64,000 nucleotides of DNA from Dasypus novemcinctus (GCF_030445035.2 NC_080677.1:155807169-155871168), one strand, 5' to 3'. Shown: positions 1 through 12,365, counted from the stretch's first letter. Translations and numbers: made by a program. Notes: generated from the letters alone by a model not told the origin.

Positions 1-107
1 GCTTTATTTTCAATTTTTATTCAGAAGTGGACCACTTCCTGCCACAATCTTGTCTTCCACTGGTACAAGCCATCATGGTCTTCCTCACCTATATGTTTTA
101 AGGATTT

Positions 108-491
108 GTTTTTCAAGATTTATTTCTCTCCCCTTCCCCCTGTTGTCTGCTCTCTGTGTCCATTCAGTGTGTGTTCTTCTGCATCCGCTTGCGTTATCCG
201 GCGGCTCTGGGAAGCTGCATCTCTTTTTTGTTGTGCCATCTTGCTGCATCAGCTGTCCGTGTGTGTGGTGCCACTCCTGGGCAGGCTGTGCTCGTTTCAC
301 ACGGGGCAGCTCTCCTTGCGTGTGGGGCACCACTACGTGGGGGTGCCCCTGCATGGCACAGCACTCCTTGCATGTGGCAGCACTGCATGTGGGCCAGCTC
401 ACCAAATGGGTCAGGAGGCCCTGGGGATCAAACCCTGGACCCTCCATATGGTAGATGGATGCTCTATCAGTTGAGCCACATCCACTTCCCA
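108..491 (-). mobile_element. DAS-SINE (armadillo tRNA-derived SINE)
   Basis: The sequence reads antisense, from an A/T-rich tail (aagatttatttctc) through the SINE body to the tRNA-like head near 490. A 15-bp direct repeat, atgttttaaggattt, flanks it at 93-107 and 492-506 and marks the target-site duplication. Open frames here are SINE frames, not genes. Confidence 0.9.
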
Positions 492-506
492 ATGTTTTAA
501 GGATTT

Positions 507-3099
507 AAAAAACTATCTTTATTGAGATATAATTCCCATACCACACAATTAACCCATCTAAATTTAGAATTCAGTGTCTTTTGTACATTCATAGGACTGT
601 GCAACCATCACCATAATATAATTTTAGAACATATGCATCCCTCAAAAAAAAAAGACCTGTACTCTTTAGTAGTCACTCCTCATTCCCTCCTAATTGTCCC
701 TGCAACCAACCTCGCCTCCCCCAAGCCCAGCCCTAGACAACCACTAATATACTTTGTCTCCATAGATTCACCTATTGTGGACATTACATATAAATGGAGT
801 CATACAATATGTGGTCTTCTATGTCTGGCTTCTTTCATTTAGCATAATATTTGCAAAGTTTGTCTATGTTGTAACACGTGTAGATTTCATTCCATCGTAT
901 TGCCTTTGTATGGCTATATCACATTTATTCGTGTGTTATTTGACAGGCATTTTTGTTGCTTCCACTTTTTGGCTGTTGTGACTAAATCTGCTGATTTGTG
1001 TACAAGTTTTTGTGTGAGCGTATGTTTTCATTTCTCTTGGGTTTATACCTAGATATGGAATTGATGGGCCTTATAGGTAACTCTATGTCTAACATTTTGA
1101 AGAACTACCAGATTATTTTTCAAAGTGGCTACAATATTTTATATCCTACCAGCAATGTCTGAGTGTTACAACTTCTCCACATCCTTTTCAACACTTGTTA
1201 CTGTCCAAGTTTTTTATTATAGCCATCCTAGTGGATGGTAAGTGGTTTCACATTGTGGTTTTAATTTACGTTTACCTGATGACAAAAGAAGTTAAGCATC
1301 TATTCTGTGCTTATTGAATATTTGTATATCTTCTGTGGAGAAATGTCTTTTCTGATCTTTTACCCATTATTTAGTTGGGTTATTTGATTTTTCTTATTGT
1401 GTTGTAAGCATTCTTTATATGTGATGTGTGCTCTTTATGGCAGATACACAATTTGCAAATATTTTTCCCATTTGTTGCATTGCCTTTCACTTTCTTGATG
1501 GTATTATCTGCAGCTCAAAGGTTTTTAATGCAATATAGCCCGATTTATCTATTTTTCCTTTGTTATTTATACTTTTGATGTCATATCAAAAAAACTATTA
1601 TCTAACCCTTAGTCACAGAGATTTACTCATAGATTTTCTTTTAGGAGTTTTATAGTTTTACCTCTTAAATTTAAGTCTGTAGTTAATTTTTGTGTATGAT
1701 GTGAGGTAGGGTTCAATTTCATTGCTTTCCATGTTGATATCTACTTGTTCCAGTGCCATTTGTTTGAAAAGACTATTCTTTTCCCATAGATCGGTCTTGG
1801 CATCCTCATCAGAAATCAAGTGAAATCAAGGATTTATCTCTTGATTCTCTATTCTAAACCTTTAATTTATATCCTTGTGTCATTACCACACTGTCTTCAT
1901 TGCTATAGCATTGTAGTAAGTTTTGAAATCAGGAACCTGTCAATTTGTTCTTTTTGGAGATAGTTTTGGCTATTCTGAGTACAATGAATTTTCATATGAA
2001 TTTTAGTGTCATCTTGTCAATTTCTGTAAAAAAAAAAGCTGGGATTTTGATACAGATTGCACTGAATCTGTAGACCAATTTGGGGAGTATTGTCATCTCA
2101 ACAATATTAAGTACTCTGATACATGAACATGGGATGCCTTTGCATTTATTTAGGTCTTCTTTAATTTTCCTTCACAGTGTTTTTCAGTTTTAGTGAAGAA
2201 GTCTTACACTTCTTTTGCTAAGTTTATTCCTCAGTATTTTATTCTTTTTTTTTAATTTATTTATTTATCCCTCCCCCCCCCCCCCCGCCCCTTCCCTGTT
2301 GTTTTTGCACTTGCTGTCTGCTCTCTGTGTCCATTTGCTGTGTGTTCTTCTGTGTCTGCTTGTCTTCTCTTTAGAGGGCACCAGGATCTGATCCTGGGAC
2401 CTTCCGAAGTAGGGGAGAGGCACTCAGTCTCTTGCACCACCTCAGCTCTCCTAGTATTTTATTCTTTGTGATGCAATTTAAGTAGAAATGTTTTCTTGAT
2501 TTCATTTTCAGATTGTTCATTGTCAGATTGTTCATTGTCAGTGCATAGAAATACAATTGACATTTTTGCATATTGATCTTGTACCCTGCAACTTCGCTGA
2601 GCTTATTAGTTTTAGTAGTTTTGTAGTGATTCCTTAGGATTTTCTATATATAATAGGAATATTTCACTTTTTCCTTTCCAATATTAATATCTTTCATTTC
2701 TTTTTCCTGCCTAATCGCCCTGGCTAGATTCTCCAGTACAATGTTGAATAGAAGTGGTGAGGGCGGATATCCTTTGTCTCATTTCTAATCTTATGGGGGA
2801 AACATTCAGACTTTTACCATTAAGTGTGTTAGTTGTAGGTTTTTCATGGATTCCATTATCAATTAAAAGTACCCTTCTCTTCCTAGTTCCTTGAGGGTTT
2901 GTATCATGAAAGTATGCTGAATTTTGTCAAATGATTTTTCTGCATCTATTGAGGTGATCATATGTTTTTGTCCTTTAATCTTTTAATATGGTTCTTTATA
3001 CTAATTGATTTAAACATGCTCAACCACCTTGAGTTCCTAGGATAAATCCCACTTGGTGATGGTATAAAATCCTTTTTACATGTTGCTGAATTCAGTCAC
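507..3099 (-). mobile_element. Antisense L1 (L1M-type) 3' UTR and part of ORF2
   Basis: The + strand begins with the 'tttattgagatataattccc' signature of L1 3' ends read in reverse. It continues through text I recognise as reverse-complemented L1 ORF2, including the stretches about Lys-rich 'ggattttgatacagattgca' and 'tagaagtggtgagggc'. Many stops and indels show that it is dead. A DAS-SINE splits it at 2248-2452 and an LTR abuts it at 3100. The subfamily is not resolved by eye. Confidence 0.8.
2248..2452 (-). mobile_element. DAS-SINE, short form, inserted in L1
   Basis: An antisense short DAS-SINE with an extended C-run next to its T-rich tail (2269-2290). The duplication agtattttattcttt occurs at 2233-2247 and 2453-2467, so it inserted into the older L1. 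Confidence 0.85.
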
Positions 3100-3667
3100 T
3101 GTGGCAGTTTGATATTATTTATGAATTCCAAAAGTAGATATTGGATTATGTTTGTAAACTGGTCAGTTCTTCTCTCTTCTCGGCATATTAGATTGTATTA
3201 GATTGAGAGGTTTCACTTTTACTTGATTACATTAAGATTAGGACCTTGATTTGGCCATGCCAGTAAGACATTGAGTCCTCACCCCCTTTGTGGGCAGACA
3301 GTCACACAGAAGTAAATGCACGGAGAAGGAGAACACAGAGAGAGACAGCTCACTAGACAGGATCCTGCAGCCCTGGGAAGAGAGATGAGCCTGATAACTC
3401 ATCTCAGCCAACAGCTGAGATCAGAAGAAGCTGGGACCACAGAGCATTAAAAGGGAAGAAGAAAGACTAAACTCTGGCAGATGTCGCCCACCATCTTGCA
3501 TCAACACGTCGCAACAGACTCTGGGTGAGAAAGTACCTCTTATGGTACCTTGAGTTGGACTTTCTAGGGCCTGGTAACTATAAGCTTCTACCCCAAATAA
3601 ATACCCTTTATAAAAGCCAACAGAGTTCTGGTGCTTTATATCAGCACCCCTTTGGTTGACTAATACA
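3100..3667 (+). mobile_element. Solo LTR, ERVL/MaLR-like
   Basis: The element starts TGTGGCAG and ends TAATACA, giving TG...CA termini. It is about 570 bp with an internal AATAAA near 3596-3601 (ccaaataaataccc) shortly before its 3' end. No internal retroviral genes adjoin it, so it is a solo LTR. The exact family name would need a repeat library. Confidence 0.7.
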
Positions 3668-3689
3668 GTTGCCTATATTTTTGCTCTAA

Positions 3690-4250
3690 CCTCTTAACTT
3701 CTTTCTCCCTACAAGCTATTCTTAGCACAATGACTAGAGTGTTGGGATCAAAAAACTGTTCAAAACTCTCCAGAAGTTTCTTTCCCACTCTGAAATCTTA
3801 CAAGACCTGATATGATCGGGCCTTCCACTGCCTCTCTCAACACATTTCCTGTTACACTCTGCCTCACCTATTCTGCTACTTCCACACTAATCTCTTGGAT
3901 AGTCCTCATACACCCACACAAATTCCCACTGCAGGACACTAGCCCTTCCTGTTACTCTCTACCTGGACCACTTTTTTTTTTTTAAATGGCTTATTTTCCC
4001 ACTGTCTTCAGGTCTCTGCTCAAAAGGTGCCTTATTATGGAAGCATTTTCTGATCACCTTATAAGAGAGTAATCCATCCCCTCCTCCCAAACATGGCATG
4101 GTATTCCATTTTCCCCTAGCCTGCCCTTTCTCCATAGCACCTTCCACATCGCACACTCTACCTGTATTTACATATTTATTTTGCTTATTGTCTGTCTTCC
4201 CTTAACTAGAATATAATCTCAAACAGATTCATTTATTTATTGAATGAACA
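3690..4250 (+). mobile_element. L2 LINE 3' fragment
   Basis: The segment has typical L2 3' sequence order: 'gacctgatatgatc', 'aggtctctgctcaaa', 'tattgtctgtcttcc' and finally 'atttattgaatgaac'. It is diverged and noncoding. Confidence 0.65.
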
Positions 4251-4890
4251 AATATTTGAGCTATCACTATGGGCACTATTCTAGATGCTGGGGAAACAAC
4301 AATTAAAAAGAAAACCCTACTGTTATGGACCTTATTTGCTACTGGGGAGAGATGTTCAATAAATAAATACAAGTAAAATATATATTATGTCAGAAGTGGT
4401 GAGTGCTATGAAGAAAGATGAGGCAAGAAATGTGGAATCACTCATGTTCTTGAAAAGGGCAGTTTTAATGGAGTGATTAATGTGAATGGGTTCAAGAGCA
4501 AATGGGAAGACAGAAATTAAAAAGAGAGAGTTAGGAATATTATTTTGAAGACTTTTTACTATAAAGTTAAGTAAAGAGATAGAGCAGAAGCTGGAGGAAC
4601 ACATACTATTGGAGAGAGAAGAGAAATTTGCTTAGCTATGTCCATGAGATCTCGAGAGAGGATAGAGTCAGGTTCCCAAATGGAGGGGGTGGTCATAGGA
4701 GTGTGGATTACATGGAGAGAGAGTGGGTAAGTGGTATATTTGTTGAATGAATGAATTAGAATAAATCATAATAGCAAAGTACTCACCCTGGGAAATTCTG
4801 CCTGGTGGGCTGGCGTCGTGAGGTTCTCTTGGACCTACTTCAAGAGCGAAGGCCATCTTTGTATGGCATATAGTAAGCTTTATTGTGGTT
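4251..4890. other. Intergenic, ancient-repeat-like
   Basis: The first part (4250-4440) resembles an ancient mammalian repeat that recurs near 8895-9100 (words such as 'tctagatgctgggg' and 'gagtgctatgaag'). The remainder has no recognisable gene. Confidence 0.4.
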
Positions 4891-4908
4891 TAAAAATTAA
4901 AGTTTGTG

Positions 4909-5366
4909 GGAAGCAGATTTGACACACTGGATAGGGCATCCGCCTACCATATGGGAGGTCCAAGGTTCAATCCCAGGGCCTCCTGACTCGTGTGATGAGC
5001 TGGCCCACCATGCACAGTGCTGATGCACGCAGTGAGTGCCATGCCACACAGGGGTATCCCCGCGTAGGGGAGCCCCATGCACAAGGAGAGCTGCCCAGCG
5101 CAAAAAAAAAGAGTAGCCTGCCCAGTAATGGCAATGTACACATGGAGAGCTGATGCAGCAAAATGATGCGACAAAAAGAGAGACAGATTCCAGGTGCTGC
5201 TGACAAGAATACAAGTGGATACAGAAGAACACACTGCAAATGGTCAGAGAGAGCAGACAACTAGGGGGGAGGGGGAGTGGGAGGGCTGGGAGAAAAATAG
5301 AGTAAAAAAAAAATTAAAAAAAAAATACAAGTTCCAAGGGACAGAATCAAGGGAGAACATTAAAAA
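4909..5366 (+). mobile_element. DAS-SINE
   Basis: A sense copy with the tRNA-like head 'gaagcagatttgacacac', a long body and an A-rich tail at 5307-5370. The near-identical flanks aaaaattaaagtttgtg (4892-4908) and aaaaatttaagtttgtg (5367-5383) are the target duplication with one mismatch. Confidence 0.9.
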
Positions 5367-5419
5367 AAAAATTTAAGTTTGTGTCCAAGTGCTCACTTAT
5401 GATTTCCAGAAGATGACTG

Positions 5420-5607
5420 AAACGGTTACTTTACTCGGAAGCATTTTTAATGTGATGCAAGAGCAAGTCAACTCAAATTTGTATAAATTTAAAATGCAAA
5501 CCCTTGCCCTTTGTCCAACATTTCCACTTCTAGGAATTTGATACAGATGAGAGCTTTGATTTATGAGGTGAAAGCTTACCTGCCCTGTACTTATATTAAT
5601 TAATATT
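5420..5607 (+). mobile_element. L1M 3' fragment
   Basis: The phrase 'acatttccacttctaggaatttgat' is typical of sense-orientation L1M 3' regions. A DAS-SINE interrupts it at 5623. Confidence 0.45.
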
Positions 5608-5622
5608 ATAAATATTATTTTG

Positions 5623-6047
5623 GCAGCCGACTTGGCCCAGTGGTTAGGGTGTCCGTCTACCACATGGGAGGTCCGCAGTTCAAACCCCAGGCCTCCTTGA
5701 CCCGTGTGGAGCTGGCCCATGTGCAGTGCTGATGCGCACAAGGAGTGCCATGCCATGCAGGGGTGTCCCCCGCGTAGGGGAGCCCCACGCGCAAGGAGTG
5801 CACCCCGTAAGGAGAGCCGCCCAGCATGAAAGAAAATGAAGCCTGCCCAGGAATGGTGCCACACACACTGAGAACTGACACAACAAGATGACACATTAAA
5901 AAGAAACAGATTCCCATGCCACTGACAACAGCAAAAGCGGACAAAGAAGACGCAGCAAATAGACACAGAGAACAGACAACCGGGGTCGGGGGTGGGGGGA
6001 AGGGGAGAGAAATAAATAAATAAATCTTTAAAAAAATAAAAATAAAA
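5623..6047 (+). mobile_element. DAS-SINE with clear target duplication
   Basis: A full-length sense copy, from head 'gcagccgacttggcccagtg' to the 'aaataaataaatcttt' tail. The 15-bp direct repeat ataaatattattttg lies at 5608-5622 and 6048-6062 without mismatch, suggesting a fairly recent insertion. Confidence 0.93.
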
Positions 6048-6062
6048 ATAAATATTATTTTG

Positions 6063-6524
6063 ACATCAGACCATAATTATCAATCAGATACACTGTATGA
6101 CACTAACCTAAGCCAACACACTCATCTTCCTCTGGAAAAAGTTTTTGAAATAAAGTTCCAGAGTGGTAGGCCACTGTTCATCTATGCATTGGAATTGTCT
6201 GGAAGGATTATCTCCAGCTGTCAATATTGCTTGCCTCTGATGTGGGACATAGGGACTGAGGTGCATAGAAATAATGGATTTATTACTTTATGTCCTTGTT
6301 CACTTTTAAAAAACCAAACAAGCAGATTCCTTTTATCACTAAAAAAGGGGGAAATCGTAGGTAGATTGGAAAGCCAGTAGAAAAATAATTAGTAAATTAT
6401 TGAATTGTGTTTATATTTCATGGGCCACTGAAAATACTCATTGAAAATTAAGCTAGTCCAGATAAAATATGAGCATGTGTGATTTAAGGCTCCAGGGACC
6501 ATCCTTTCAGGGGGTCCCCAAGTA
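6063..6524. other. Intergenic, no gene seen
   Basis: AT-rich sequence between a DAS-SINE and the SERBP1 pseudogene. No recognisable coding region. The open frame at 6060-6380 has no similarity that I recognise. Confidence 0.4.
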
Positions 6525-7440
6525 TTTTTCTTTTTAATTTTGTAGTTGCTTGGGATCCTTAAGCATGCAAAGCCTCAGAGAGGAGGGTCCACAAAGGAAC
6601 CAGGGTTGTCTTATGGCATCCAGTTAAGCCAGAGCTGGGAATGCTTCTGGTCATCTACATCAGGAGCAGAAGCACTTGACTTGTCTGTCCTGATGCCACG
6701 ATTAGGACGTCCACCACGCCGATGCCCACCACGTCCTCCCTTGCCCCCACGTCCTGGGCAGCCAAGGTCTCCAAAATTGATCTCCAGCTGAGACGTTATA
6801 TCATTTGATGGCTTCTGGAAAAGATGGTCCATCACTGAATCTTCAGCATGAGCCTCTTCACTCTTTGACTTACGAAGAACAATTTCCTTTTCCACTCTGC
6901 CCATCAGCACCTTCATTTGGTTTTCGGATATTAAATTCTACTTTTGCTCGGTCCTTATTTTGAATAGCCTTCCACTCATCCAAAGTCATTTGTTTTGGAC
7001 CTTCTTTCTTTACCTCTTCAGTTTCATTCTCCTTATTTTCAGTGTCTGCAACTGGATGTTCTTCACCTTCAGGTGTTTCCTCACTCACATTTGTTTGATC
7101 CAAGTCAGTTAATTCATCTCTGACAGTTCCCCAGTTGTGAGATCCACTGCCTCCACTTTTGTCCTCATGCTTCAGGCCAGATCTGTCACTTCCACTATGC
7201 CTATCAAATTCACATTTGCCACGAGAATCAAATCCATTTCCTCGGCCCATTCCACGTCCACAGCCTCCTTTTCCAAGACTACCAAAGTCCCGGACAGGCT
7301 GGTCAATAATCGGCCAATCAACTGAAAATTCTCCACCTTCACCCTTTTCTTCAAGTGGCTTTTCAAGTCATCGTTCACAAGGTGGTCGCCTTTCTGGTTG
7401 CCCATGTATTATTAATAGCATCCACTCTCACTCTCACACG
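6525..7440 (-). pseudogene. SERBP1: SERBP1 processed pseudogene (5'-truncated)
   Basis: On the minus strand the frames spell most of the C-terminal half of SERBP1 (PAI-1 mRNA-binding protein, a ribosome- and mRNA-associated RGG protein). Recognisable blocks are [70 protein letters not shown] and SASAPDVDD. It has no introns, and homology runs on into the 3' UTR to about 6525, so it is a retrocopy. The frame breaks near 7250-7330, near 6900 (after KPNEGADGQ) and again just before the stop (after DVDD). The copy lacks both alternatively spliced inserts I know of (before GLKHEDK and after DELT), so it came from a short mRNA isoform. The 5' third is missing or too diverged to see. It cannot encode a functional protein. 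Confidence 0.9.
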
Positions 7441-7820
7441 TGTTCCAATATGGGTAATGAATGGTATGGTCACCTGACTAAAGACCTTTCAGAGCCCAGT
7501 TCACTGGTCAAGTTAAGAAGGACTTTCCTGTTCAAAACTCAAAACACCAGCTAAGAGCAACTCAGCAAGCAGAGGAGGTAGAGTCAGTATTACTACCGCA
7601 GGAAAACAACATGTAGTCTGGGCCTTATGAAAGTCTGGGCTATCATCATCTTACACTTTCCATGAAATATTGTCCTTTATCCTTAAAATCATGGAAATTT
7701 TGCCTTCCTCACAAGATTTAAATGTTCCTTGTTCCAGAAAAAATACTTTTACTCACTAAACAGCTAAATTTGCTTTACTTTCCCTCTCAAATTCTCTCCA
7801 GGTAAAACTGACAACCCATA
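7441..7820. other. Intergenic, no gene seen
   Basis: Low-complexity-free sequence between the SERBP1 retrocopy and an LTR. The extreme 5' end of the retrocopy may extend into its left part, but I cannot follow it. Confidence 0.35.
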
Positions 7821-7821
7821 T

Positions 7822-8258
7822 CTTAGTTTGCCACAGCTGCTATGACAAACACCACGCAATGGGCTGGCTTAAACAAAAGGAATTTACTGGCTCATGGTTT
7901 GGAAGGCTAGAAACCTAAAATTAAAGTGTCAGCAAGACCATGCTTTTTCCCCCGAAGTCCTCCATTTTTTGGCGCAGCTCATTACAATCCTTCCTCGGCC
8001 TGCACCTCTGCCTCCATTGCCTGCCCCCCTTTCTCTCTCCTGTCTGCCTTTCCAGCTTCTGCTGAATTCCAACTTCTGTGGCTTTCTTCGACTGTGTCCA
8101 AATTTCTTCTGCTTGTAAAGGACTCCAGTAATAGATTAAGGTCCAACCTGTTTTACTTAGGCCATACCTTAACTAAAAGTAACATTTTCAAAAGGTCCTG
8201 TTTACAATAGGTTCACCCACAGAAATGTCCTTTGAGGGGGTACATAATTCACTCTACC
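7822..8258 (-). mobile_element. MaLR-like solo LTR, antisense
   Basis: The + strand opens 'cttagtttgccacagctgc' and runs to 'cataattcactctacc'. This is the reverse of an LTR that ends in an 'aataaatttc...gcaaactaaga' type 3' end. Related copies in this window lie near 47.7, 51.1, 55.5 and 59.4 kb. It has no internal genes. Confidence 0.65.
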
Positions 8259-8717
8259 AAGGCCATGATTCTCATCCCCTCCTCCTCTCCTTGAATCTGA
8301 GGCACACAGCTCCTAAGGCTCCTTTATCAATTATCTGAGAATTTGGTAAAAAGTCAAACTGAAAGTTTCTCTTGCCATCCAGTTCAGTTGTGTCATCTAA
8401 TGAGGAGAGTGTTCTGAGTGTCAACTGTCGTGAATGAATGAGACAGGTGACTTTTCAGAGCCTTTCATTTCACACCAGCCAAGAAAACTCATAAACCCCT
8501 TTCACTTGCATAACCTAATAAAAGTAGAAAGATTAACTTACACATCAGGTAAACAGAAATATATATCAATTTATTTATATAATATATACTGAGCAATTAA
8601 TCCATTGCTCAAGTCCAAGAAGCAAATTTCATAGCGCTCTTCCCCAGTGCTCAGCCTACTACACTGTACAAAATGGGCAGTCCCTAAATAGAAACTAAAG
8701 ATCAGGCAAAAGCATCA
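8259..8717. other. Intergenic, no gene seen
   Basis: AT-rich sequence with no recognisable repeat or coding content. Confidence 0.4.
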
Positions 8718-8870
8718 AGGGATAGCGTCAGGAGCACTGGCCTGCGCACCAGGAGATCTGGATTCCAGTCCTGATGCTGCACCAGTAACTTACTCTGTGT
8801 TATTAGGAAAGAAATTCAACACCTTACTTTTCTCTTTATAGTATGCTAAAACTGCAGGAAAAGATGCCAG
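8718..8870 (+). repeat. MIR SINE fragment
   Basis: The MIR order is visible: 'gagcactggcctg', 'tggattccagtcctgatgctg' and 'actttctctttatag'-like words. It is ancient and diverged. Confidence 0.5.
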
Positions 8871-9442
8871 AAACCTCCCTTTAGTCAGATCACAAAGACT
8901 TAGAATTCAATAAACATGTATTCAGTTAATAGTATATGCAGGAGCTATCAGGTTAGGGAAGCTTCATGTAAAAAGTAAATAATGTTTCTACCCTCAAGGA
9001 GTTCCTATGCTCCAGGAGAGAACAGAGGGTTCAGTAAGTAATTTCAGTCTAGTGATAAATGCTAAAAGGACAGGAAGGATAAAGCAGATGATTATCAAGA
9101 AGGTGTGATGGGGTGGAAGTGAGAAGACGGACATGAGAATGAGTGAGTAAATCATAACTGTAGGTAAATACATGTATACACAAACACACACACAAATACA
9201 CACTAAGATTTTGAGCAATTTGATATTAAAGTTCCCTGTCTCTCCAGAAAAAAGGACATAGCAGATTTACAGTACACTGAATTCATAGGCGAAAATTAAA
9301 AATACTTGGGCTGGCATATGGCATAGATTCCTAAGCTTGAAGACAACACTGTCTTACCTGCTGTGTTTCATTTCTACTGGGGCTGACAGTCATTTTCTTT
9401 TATTTGCTTTTATTATAATTTTACATATTTTAAAAACTCAAA
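8871..9442. other. Intergenic with ancient-repeat-like part and short (CA)n
   Basis: The part at 8895-9110 resembles the ancient repeat seen at 4250-4440. A short CA-rich tract lies at 9178-9203. No gene seen. Confidence 0.4.
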
Positions 9443-9857
9443 GGCGGCGGACTTGGCCCTGTGCTTAGGGTGTCCGTCTACCACATGGGAGGTCCACGGT
9501 TCAAACCCTGGGCCTCCTTGACCCGTGTGGAGCTGGCCCATGCGCAGTGCTGATGCACGCAAGGAGTGCCGTGCCACACAGGGGTGTCATCGCGTAGGGA
9601 GCCCCACGTGCAAGGAGTGCGTCCCATAAGGAGAGCCACCCAGCGCAAAAGAAAGTGCAGCCTGCCCAGGAATGGTGCCGCACACACGGAGAACTGACAC
9701 AACAAGATGACGCAACAAAAAGAAACAGATTCCTGTGCCGCTGACAACAACAGAAGCGGACAAAGAAGATGCAATCAATAGACACAGAAACAGACAACCA
9801 AGGTGGGGGAGAAGGGAAGAGAAATAAATTAATAAATAAATCTTTAAAAAAAAAACA
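9443..9857 (+). mobile_element. DAS-SINE
   Basis: A sense, essentially full-length copy with head 'gcggcggacttggccctg' and tail 'aataaataaatctttaaaa'. Minus-strand frames of about 98 codons across it are SINE frames shared with every other full-length copy. Confidence 0.9.
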
Positions 9858-9879
9858 AAGATTTTATTAATATTATGCC

Positions 9880-10445
9880 AATTAGGAATTAAGATAAATT
9901 GAACAGAGATTGAAGTTTACTTTTCTATAAATTCTGTATGAGTTTCTTTGAACTCTGAAGAACAACCTTTAAAAAGTCCCTCCATTTCACAATACTTAGC
10001 AAAATAACAAATGCATGTAGTCTTTGACTCAGCAATTTCAATTCTAGGAATTTATCCTTTAGATAAACTTGCTAGATCTTGCAGAAGACTTATTCTATTA
10101 ATAGCAAGAGATAAACAACCTAAATGAACATGGAGGCTTGTTATTTACTGACCTATAATTATTTTCAAGATACACTGTTAAAATTGTTAGGTAAAACAAA
10201 GAAGGGATAGGATACTGTGTACAACAAAAATATACACATACTTGTGTATATACATGCTACTTCTGGAAAGACAAACAAAAAACCGGTAACCTTGGTTGAC
10301 TTTGAAGATGGAACTGGGTGGCTGGAAGACCGGTGTGGGAAAGGAATAATTTACTCTATAACTTTTGTCCTTTTGTATTTCTAAACAAGCCCCTGTATGT
10401 TATTTTGAATTTTATTTTAAAGATGTAAAATGCATCTTAATTTAA
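9880..10445 (+). mobile_element. L1M 3' fragment, sense
   Basis: Typical L1M 3' wording: 'tcagcaatttcaattctagg', 'aacaacctaaatgaacatgg' and 'gatggaactgggtgg'. Noncoding. Confidence 0.55.
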
Positions 10446-11640
10446 AATGTCTAAAGTCTTTGGATATACAGTTTGCTACACAGGAGATGGACTGAGTACC
10501 TATTGATTAGGGGAGACAGTGAAGCAGGAAGACTTAGTTTTCATTGCCAACCTTTTTGTATCTCTTAAATTTTGTGACATGTATAGATAGGGAGAAAACC
10601 TAAGTACCTTTAAAGACTTTAGAACATCTGTAAAATTTTGTTAACCAAGTTATTATATAAATTCTTAAAAATGACCAAAATGCATTTTAAAATTATATAA
10701 AGCTTTCTAATTATATAATTCAAACATCTTATAATTCAGACTGACCATTCCCAAAATTCACCTATATTTTTAGGTTTTTAATGGTTTTTCTACCAATAGT
10801 AATTCCTTAGCTGTTGTCACTTGCAGCACTATGGTTCTCAATATTCATATACTTAAGATAAAAGCTTTATGTTGAAATATTTTCTTTTACTTCATGGCTA
10901 GATTATAGAAACAATGGAATTGTTTAAGATCTACATATTGTTCTCTGAAATAAAACTTGTGAAATGCCTATGTTCCTCGCCTGGTGAGCCAGCTATTTAA
11001 TGTACACCATTGTGCTCATTTTGTAGTTGCTTCTGGTTGCTTTTCTAAAGTCTGGGTCTCTAGCTTCCCCAGCAGTTCAAGCCAGGTGCCCTTTGAGGAT
11101 TTACCTCTTGGGTTTCTGCAGGCCAATCCCAACCATTCACTAAAATCCAGTCTTAGCATTTGCTGGGATGACAAAGAAAGTTGGCAAAGTGATTTCTCAC
11201 GGTGGTATCATGCAGGGAGAGAAACTGTTCCTGCACTGTTTCTGTGAAAATGAGAATTATCTGTTCCACCCGCCTGAGCTCTAAAGAAGAGCTCCTTTAA
11301 CATTTAAAGCAACCGCGCAGGCCTTTAACTGCAGACCAGCTGGACCCATTACCTCTTTCCTAAGGCCTGTCTCTCTCTGACTGTTCAAGAAGCCAGGCAG
11401 GGGCTTCTGCCATCCGAAAGGACAGGAGGAGGAACTGATGAATCTGATCATTCCTGACAACACAGACACACCTATTTTCTGCTGCTGCTGCTGTTTCTCT
11501 TATGGCCACACAGTGTCACTGTTGCAAACTGATGGTTTGCCACTTAGGCACACTGTCCAAAGCTAGCAGGAAGCCACGCAGTGCCGCTGGTGTCCCCGCA
11601 TCCTGTAGAAATAGATTACATTTCTTCTTGCATTGTGTCT
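10446..11640. other. Intergenic, no gene seen
   Basis: About 1.2 kb of unassigned sequence. The open frames at 10984-11247 (+) and 11281-11469 (-) are short and unlike any protein I recognise. A (CTG)4 run lies near 11480. Confidence 0.4.
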
Positions 11641-11815
11641 AATTGCATCACCTTATCTAAACCTCACAATATGCCTGTGAAGATTATTATCCCTGTCTTA
11701 TAGATGCAAAAAACTGAAACGAAGAAACGGTCAGCAAAATGACCAAAGCCACAGGGTAATGGTGAGTCTAACCAGGTTTGAGTGCCCTTCTGTTCACTAT
11801 GATTGCTTGCCCATC
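11641..11815 (-). repeat. MIR SINE fragment, antisense
   Basis: The reversed MIR order 'cctcacaatatgcctgtgaag', 'cttatagatgcaaaaaactg' and 'ccaaagccacagggtaatgg' is recognisable. Confidence 0.55.
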
Positions 11816-11824
11816 TCTTAAAAA

Positions 11825-12010
11825 ATGTTCATACTTCTGACCTACCCATTCCACTTCTAGAAATCTGTCATAATTAGGGATACACACAAAGGTTTACAAA
11901 CAAGAATATTTCATGCAGTGTAGAATAGCAGGGGAATTGGAAGTACTCTAAAGACCCAACAAGAGACTAGAGAAATAATTGATAATCTATTAAAATTAGA
12001 ATACAAAGAG
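11825..12010 (+). mobile_element. L1M 3' fragment
   Basis: The phrase 'tgacctacccattccacttc' followed by 'acacaaaggtttacaaacaag' is characteristic of L1M 3' ends. Confidence 0.5.
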
Positions 12011-12274
12011 ACCTGCTATTAAGTGATTAATATTAGCCAATCCCTGTTCAAAGTATTTTATGTTGTTTAACTCAGGTAACGCCCACAAAACCAATGACCG
12101 TATTTCTTCTCGTCTAAGACATCATCATTCTAAGACCCTCCATTACTTCATGCACCTAAAAAGAATGTTGCCAGTTAACCTAGGACATATGCTTCTTCAT
12201 TACCCATGGTGAGGGGCATGCCAATTTCAGAGATTTAAAATGTGAAAAAAGAAGTTCATCTTAGAATTGATAAA

Positions 12275-12365
12275 ATAAGCTATTACTATCCCTTTCTATA
12301 GGTGAGGAAATTGAGACACAGAGAGGTGGAGTAACTTGTTCCAGGTCAAAAAGGCTATGGAAGGG
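12275..12365 (-). repeat. MIR SINE fragment, antisense
   Basis: 'ctataggtgaggaaattgag' followed by 'acacagagaggtggagtaac' and 'ggtcaaaaaggct' is the MIR core read in reverse. Confidence 0.55.

Noticed and set aside
5640-5730. tRNA-like sequence with A- and B-box resemblance
   Set aside because: It is the head of a DAS-SINE with tail and target duplication, not a tRNA gene.
5397-5966. A 189-codon minus-strand ORF
   Set aside because: Almost all of it is DAS-SINE read in antisense.
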